NCBI RefSeq assembly: GCF_029893585.1
Contig: NZ_JARXYX010000007.1
Location: 1-64,000, forward strand
Direction of reading: 5' to 3'
Source of the DNA: Streptomyces sp. LBL
Lineage (GTDB): Bacteria > Actinomycetota > Actinomycetes > Streptomycetales > Streptomycetaceae
Length of the DNA stretch: 64,000 bases
The position numbers were made by a program, and so were the translations under genes. The notes beneath the pieces are model-generated. The model ran no database searches. It had not been told where the DNA came from and saw nothing but the letters and a program-made list of their open reading frames with translations. Positions 60,022 through 64,000 of the stretch are shown in pieces. The first letter of the stretch is position 1. Every line of letters begins with the position of its first letter.

Positions 60022-60948
60022 TCACTCCCGTGGCGTCAGCGTCAGCAGCGTCGCCTCCGGTGGGCACGCGAACCGGACCGGGGTGTAGCGGTTCGTGCCG
60101 CAGCCCGCCGACACGTGGAGGTACGACGTACGCCCCTCTGCCGTGTGCGTGGACAGGCCCTTCACCCGGTCCGTGTCCAGGTCGCAGTTGGTGACGAAGG
60201 CACCGTAGAAGGGGAGGCACAGCTGCCCGCCGTGGGTGTGGCCGGCCAGGATGAGCGGATAGTCGTCCGCCGTGAAGGAGTCCAGGACCCGCAGGTACGG
60301 GGCATGGACGACGCCCATCGAGAAGTCGGCGCCGCCCGACGGGCCGCCGGCCACCTCCGCGTAGCGGTCCCGCTTGATGTGCGGGTCGTCCAGGCCCGTC
60401 AGCTCGATCGACATTCCCTCGATCTTCAGCGCGTTCCGGGTGTTCGTCAGGTTCAGCCAGCCTGCCGCGTCGAAGGAGTCCCGCAGGTCCTCCCACGGGT
60501 TGTGGATCGCGTTCACGGCGGGTGCGTTGCCGTTCAGGCCGTGGCTGCCCTGGGCTTTCTCGAACAGGTAGCGGGCTGGGTTACGGAGTTTGGGACCGTA
60601 GTAGTCGTTGGAGCCGAAGACGTACGCCCCCGGGAACTCCATCAGTGGTCCGAGCGCGTCCAGGACCTCCGGGACGCCCTCCGGGTCGGAGAGGTTGTCC
60701 CCGGTGTTGATCACGAAGTCCGGGCGCAGGCCCGCCAGCGAACGCAGCCAGCGCTGCTTCTTGCGCTGGCCGCCGACCATGTGGATGTCGGAGACCTGGA
60801 GCACGCGCAGCGGGCGCATTCCGGAAGGGAGGACGGGGACCGTCACTCGTCGGAGGCGGAAGGAGCGGGCTTCAAAACCCGCCGCGTACACCAGACCGGC
60901 GGCGCCAGCCGCCGCGATGGACAGAGGTACTCCGTATCGCGCGCGCAT
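60022..60948 (-). CDS. Calcineurin-like metallophosphoesterase (membrane-anchored)
   Basis: 308 residues. One N-terminal hydrophobic segment (VPLSIAAAGAAGLVYAAGF) likely anchors it facing outward. The metal-binding motifs run in order: SDIHMVGG (DxH), NTGDNLSD (GDxx), GSNDYYGP (GNx[DH]-like), then H residues up to AGHTHGGQLCLP (GHxH). This is the YkuE/LpxH-like branch of two-metal phosphoesterases; physiological substrate unknown. In Streptomyces it commonly neighbours the class A PBP and YqeY-type genes, as here. Confidence 0.9.
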   Translation of the reverse strand: MRARYGVPLSIAAAGAAGLVYAAGFEARSFRLRRVTVPVLPSGMRPLRVLQVSDIHMVGGQRKKQRWLRSLAGLRPDFVINTGDNLSDPEGVPEVLDALGPLMEFPGAYVFGSNDYYGPKLRNPARYLFEKAQGSHGLNGNAPAVNAIHNPWEDLRDSFDAAGWLNLTNTRNALKIEGMSIELTGLDDPHIKRDRYAEVAGGPSGGADFSMGVVHAPYLRVLDSFTADDYPLILAGHTHGGQLCLPFYGAFVTNCDLDTDRVKGLSTHTAEGRTSYLHVSAGCGTNRYTPVRFACPPEATLLTLTPRE

Positions 60949-61040
60949 CCGTCCATCGTGTCAGACCCCGGAGGGGACCCGTCCCCACCGCCCCTTAAAT
61001 GAAGGGGCGTCCGGACTCCGGCACCTGCGACAATCAAGCC

Positions 61041-61505
61041 ATGACCACGCTCAAGTCGAAGCTGCAGGAAGACCTCAACGCCGCCATCAAGGAACGCGAC
61101 GAGCTCCGCTCCTCGACGCTCCGGCTGACGCTCACCGCGATCACCATGGAGGAGGTCGCGGGCAAGCAGAAGCGCGAGCTCTCCGACGACGAGGTGCAGA
61201 AGGTGCTCACGCGTGAGGCGAAGAAGCGCCGCGAGGCCGCGGACGCTTTCGCGCAGGGTGGTCGCGCCGAGAGTGCCGAGCGGGAGAAGGCGGAGGGCGA
61301 GGTGCTCGCCGCCTACCTGCCCGAGCAGCTGTCCGACGAGGAGCTGCACCAGATCGTCGCCGAGGCCGTCGGGGAGGCGAAGGCGGCGGGCGCCGAGGGG
61401 CCGCGGGCCATGGGCGCGGTCATGAAGATCGTGAACCCCAAGGTGGCCGGCCGGGCCGAGGGCGGTCGCGTCGCTGCTGTGGTCAAGAAGCTGCTCGCGG
61501 GCTGA
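61041..61505 (+). CDS. GatB/YqeY-domain protein
   Basis: 154 residues from ATG 61041 (MTTLKSKLQEDLNAAIKERDELRSS, in pieces); an open extension to 60999 lacks homology. Entirely helical with the family features KLQEDLNAAIKERDELR, KRELSDDEVQKVLTREAKKRREAADAF, EGEVLAAYLPEQLSDEEL and AMGAVMKIVNPKVAGRAEGGRVAAVVKKLL. The domain is related to the tRNA-binding tail of GatB; stand-alone YqeY proteins have no proven job. Convergent with the penicillin-binding protein gene across a strong terminator. Confidence 0.93.
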   Translation: MTTLKSKLQEDLNAAIKERDELRSSTLRLTLTAITMEEVAGKQKRELSDDEVQKVLTREAKKRREAADAFAQGGRAESAEREKAEGEVLAAYLPEQLSDEELHQIVAEAVGEAKAAGAEGPRAMGAVMKIVNPKVAGRAEGGRVAAVVKKLLAG

Positions 61506-61617
61506 GAGACCTGTGTGCCGTCCGTACGGTTTATACGGACGGCTTATACCCACGGCTTATACGGATACGGACGACACGGACGACACGGACGGCTTAACGC
61601 CTGGCTTGTACGCCTGG

Positions 61618-61679
61618 CTTGTACGGCGGTGGGGGCGCCCCCTGTTGGATGACAAGGGGCGCCCCCACCGCCGTACAAG
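61618..61679. terminator. 24-bp-arm bidirectional terminator
   Basis: Perfect inverted repeat of 24 bp (61618-61641 with 61656-61679; arms begin CTTGTACGGCGG and end CCGCCGTACAAG) around a 14-base loop, between convergent genes. Upstream, 61525-61617, are repeated TTATACGGA(C) and GCCTGGCTTGTAC units. Confidence 0.9.
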
Positions 61680-61696
61680 AACGCTGAACCCTCGGT

Positions 61697-64000
61697 CTAC
61701 GGCCCGTTCCCGCCGTTGCCGTTGCCGCTGTTCCCGCCGTTCACGTTGCCCTGGAACCAGCCCTCCGGGAGGGAGAACGAGGGTGCCGGCCTGGTGCCGC
61801 CGTTGGTGCCGCCGTCGGCCAGACCGCCGAAGCCGCCGTTGGCGCCGGCGTTGTTCCCGTCGCCGTTCCCGTCGCTGTTCCCGTTCCCGTCGCCGTTGCC
61901 GTCACCTTTGCCTTTGCCGGGGTCCTTCTTCTTCTCGTCGGGGATGTTGACGAGGGTGAAGGTCTCCACGCTCTTGCCCTCCAGGGCGCCGGACATGGCG
62001 TCCCGCCAGATCGGGCCGGGAGTGTCACCGCCGAAGACCTTCTCGTGGTAGACACCGCCGATGGTGATCCCGGTCATCTTGAGCTTCTGGGTGGCGCTGC
62101 CGACCCAGACGGCGCCCGACATGTTCGGCGTGTAGCCGACGAACCAGGCGTTCTTCCGCTCGTCCGTCGTACCCGTCTTACCGGCGCTCTGGCGGCCCGA
62201 CAGACCGGCCTCCTTACCCGTACCGGAGTCGACCACGCCGCGCAGCAGCGTGTTGACGGTGTCCGCGGTCTTCTCGCTCATCGCGCGCGAGCACGTCGAC
62301 TTCGGCACCGCCAGCGACTTCTTCACGCCGCCGACGGTCCTGGTGATCGACTCGATCGCGATCGGCGTGCAGTACGTGCCCCGGCTGGCGAAGGCCGCGT
62401 ACGCGCTCGCCATCGTCAGAGGGGAGAGGCCGGTGGAGCCGAGCGTCATCGACGAGGGAACTTCGGGAACCTTGGTGCCGTTGCCCTGGACCACGCCCAG
62501 CGCGTTGGTCATCTTCACCACCGGGCACATGCCGATGTCGGAAAGCATCTGCACGAAGTAGGTGTTGACCGACTTGGCCATGGCCTTCTTGAGCGGGTAG
62601 GGCCCGACCTCGGACTCGCTCTCGTTCTCCAGCTTGTACTTCGGCGTGCCGTCGTTGACCCACGGCTTGCCACTGCAGGTCTGGACCGTGTCCGGGTACT
62701 GCATCTCGTACGGCGCCGGGTACACCTGCGTCGGGGGCTTGCCCTCCTCCAGCGCCGCCGCGGCCAGGAACGGCTTGAACGTCGAACCCGTCGGGAAGCC
62801 GAAGTTCGAGCCGCCCATCGCATTGTCGACCGAGAAGTTGTACTCCGTCTCGTTCTTGCCGTAGCCGAACGGCTTCGACTGGCCCATCGCGAGGACCTTG
62901 CCGGTGCCGGGCTCGACCAGCGTGGAGGCCGCGGCGACCTTGTCGCTCTTGTAGACGTGGGCCTTGAGGGAATCCTGGACCGAGTTCTGCGACTGCGGGT
63001 CGAGCGTCGTACGTATGGTCAGGCCGCCCTGGTTCCAGAGCTTGACCCGGGCTTCCTTGGTCTTACCGAAGACCGGGCTGTTGACGAAGACCTTCCCGAC
63101 GTACTTGCAGAAGAAGCTGGCGCCCCGGACGGCCGTGATGCAGCCGTTCTTGGGCCGGCTGACCTTCAGGGCCAGTGGCTGCTCCATCGCCTTGTCGGCC
63201 TCGGCCCGGGAGACGTCACCGACCTCGGCCATGCGCCGCAGTACGGTGTTGCGCCGCTTGGTGGCCTCGGCCTCGTCGTTGACCGGGTCGTACCGGCTGG
63301 GGGACTGCACGATGCCGGCCAGCAGGGCCGACTCGGACAGCGTCAGGTCCTTGGCGTGCTTGGAGAAGTAGCGCTGGGCCGCGGCTTCGACGCCGTATGC
63401 CTGCTGGCCGAAGAACGTGATGTTCAGGTAGTTCTCGAGGATCTTCTTCTTCCCGAGCTCCTCCTCGACCTGGATCGCGTACTTCAGTTCCTTGATCTTG
63501 CGGCCGAGGGTCTGCTGGGTGGCCTGCGCGACCTTCGTCGGGTCGTCGCCGGCCTCCTCCACGAAGACGTTCTTCACGTACTGCTGGGTGAGCGTCGAGG
63601 CGCCCTGCGAGACGCCGCCGCTCCGCGCGTTCTTGTTGAGCGCGCGCAGCACGCCCTTCAGGTCGACCGCCCCGTGCTGATAGAAGCGCGAGTCCTCGAT
63701 CGCGACGAGCGCCTTCTGCATGTACGGCGAGACGTCCTTGAGGCCGACCACCGTGCGGTCGCGCGAGTAGACCGTGGCGATCTGGCCGCCGTTGGCGTCG
63801 AGGATCGTGGTGCGCTGGCTCAACGGGGGCGTCTTCAGGTTGACCGGGAGCTCGTCGAAGCTCTCCACCGACCCCTTGGCCGCGAGACCCAGCGCGCCGG
63901 CCGCGGGCAACGCGATACCGGCCAACACGGCTCCCGAGAGCACACTGATACCGAGGAACTTGGCGGCCTGCTGCGCGGAGGACAGCCCCCCGCCCGAGCG
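61697..64000 (-). CDS. Class A penicillin-binding protein (transglycosylase/transpeptidase), start beyond right edge
   Basis: At least 767 residues; the frame stays open to the window edge. One N-terminal membrane helix (SGAVLAGIALPAAGALGLAA). The GT51 glycosyltransferase domain has EDSRFYQHGAVDLKGVLRAL and the GASTLTQQYVKN motif. The transpeptidase domain has SxxK in GSTFKPFLAAA, SVN and KTGTT. A C-terminal Gly/Asn/Asp-rich repeat (NGDGNGNSDGNGDGNN) and a Pro/Gly tail follow. It polymerises and cross-links peptidoglycan outside the membrane. The nucleotide repeats behind the tail are short CGTTGCCGTCGCCGTT-like units. Confidence 0.95.
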   Translation of the reverse strand, partial: RSGGGLSSAQQAAKFLGISVLSGAVLAGIALPAAGALGLAAKGSVESFDELPVNLKTPPLSQRTTILDANGGQIATVYSRDRTVVGLKDVSPYMQKALVAIEDSRFYQHGAVDLKGVLRALNKNARSGGVSQGASTLTQQYVKNVFVEEAGDDPTKVAQATQQTLGRKIKELKYAIQVEEELGKKKILENYLNITFFGQQAYGVEAAAQRYFSKHAKDLTLSESALLAGIVQSPSRYDPVNDEAEATKRRNTVLRRMAEVGDVSRAEADKAMEQPLALKVSRPKNGCITAVRGASFFCKYVGKVFVNSPVFGKTKEARVKLWNQGGLTIRTTLDPQSQNSVQDSLKAHVYKSDKVAAASTLVEPGTGKVLAMGQSKPFGYGKNETEYNFSVDNAMGGSNFGFPTGSTFKPFLAAAALEEGKPPTQVYPAPYEMQYPDTVQTCSGKPWVNDGTPKYKLENESESEVGPYPLKKAMAKSVNTYFVQMLSDIGMCPVVKMTNALGVVQGNGTKVPEVPSSMTLGSTGLSPLTMASAYAAFASRGTYCTPIAIESITRTVGGVKKSLAVPKSTCSRAMSEKTADTVNTLLRGVVDSGTGKEAGLSGRQSAGKTGTTDERKNAWFVGYTPNMSGAVWVGSATQKLKMTGITIGGVYHEKVFGGDTPGPIWRDAMSGALEGKSVETFTLVNIPDEKKKDPGKGKGDGNGDGNGNSDGNGDGNNAGANGGFGGLADGGTNGGTRPAPSFSLPEGWFQGNVNGGNSGNGNGGNGP

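Overview
The window is high-GC actinobacterial chromosome. Frequent GTG/TTG starts, the ybaB-recR and ask-asd gene pairs, XRE/DUF397/ATP-binding trios, class F sortase, PASTA-less membrane Ser/Thr kinases and Gly/Pro/Asp-rich low-complexity tails all point to Streptomyces. Most of it is conserved chromosome. Accessory segments sit at the left edge (1-1.8 kb), around 16-20 kb, and above all between about 42 and 58.8 kb.

Layout. 1-1.8 kb: the 3' end of a group II intron (maturase HNH domain, domains V and VI) that appears to interrupt the tnpB gene of an IS200/IS605-type element; the tnpB exon and the element's right-end hairpin follow. 1.9-8.2 kb: two hypothetical genes, a FadR-type GntR regulator, a class III aminotransferase and a membrane Ser/Thr kinase, with an 82-bp nested palindrome between the last two. 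8.3-12.5 kb: a class F sortase, a small surface protein and an OmpR-type two-component system. 12.9-15.6 kb: SLATT protein, ybaB, recR, DUF5063. 15.6-18.9 kb: a TetR regulator divergent from an MDR-type oxidoreductase and a SnoaL-like gene, then a hypothetical. 19.0-19.8 kb: a deletion scar joining the remains of two divergent genes. 20-29.5 kb: PhzF, ask-asd, an ECF sigma factor with its coupled membrane partner, SURF1 and an S9 peptidase. 29.6-33.8 kb: a TrkA-N/RCK membrane protein and a two-gene permease operon (UPF0718 plus a YcgQ/TIGR03943-like partner with a His/Glu/Asp-rich tandem repeat). 33.9-41.6 kb: a second Ser/Thr kinase whose tail looks frameshifted, a hypothetical, a GT2 glycosyltransferase, and a 1,466-residue HTH/STAND/WD40 protein with an expanded heptapeptide repeat.

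Accessory region, 42-58.8 kb: a winged-helix/zinc-ribbon gene, an XRE regulator with two tandem DUF397 genes and a divergent HATPase, an aspA remnant beside a VapBC pair, an SprMcrA-like restriction enzyme that would read phosphorothioate DNA, a lower-GC biosynthetic cluster (cytochrome P450, cyclodipeptide synthase, O-methyltransferase), a frameshifted integrase fragment, a broken GIY-YIG nuclease, and a DUF499 ATPase with a 5'-truncated DNA methylase from a predicted anti-phage operon. The segment ends at a tRNA-Pro(CGG). 58.9-64 kb is conserved chromosome again: a Pr6Pr-type membrane protein, a metallophosphoesterase, a YqeY-like protein and a class A penicillin-binding protein cut by the right edge.

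The most promising system is the compact P450-CDPS-O-methyltransferase cluster (48.8-52.1 kb). All AlbC-type catalytic positions of the cyclodipeptide synthase are visible, and the P450 carries an unusual I-helix. No similarity search could be run: family names rest on motifs read by eye.
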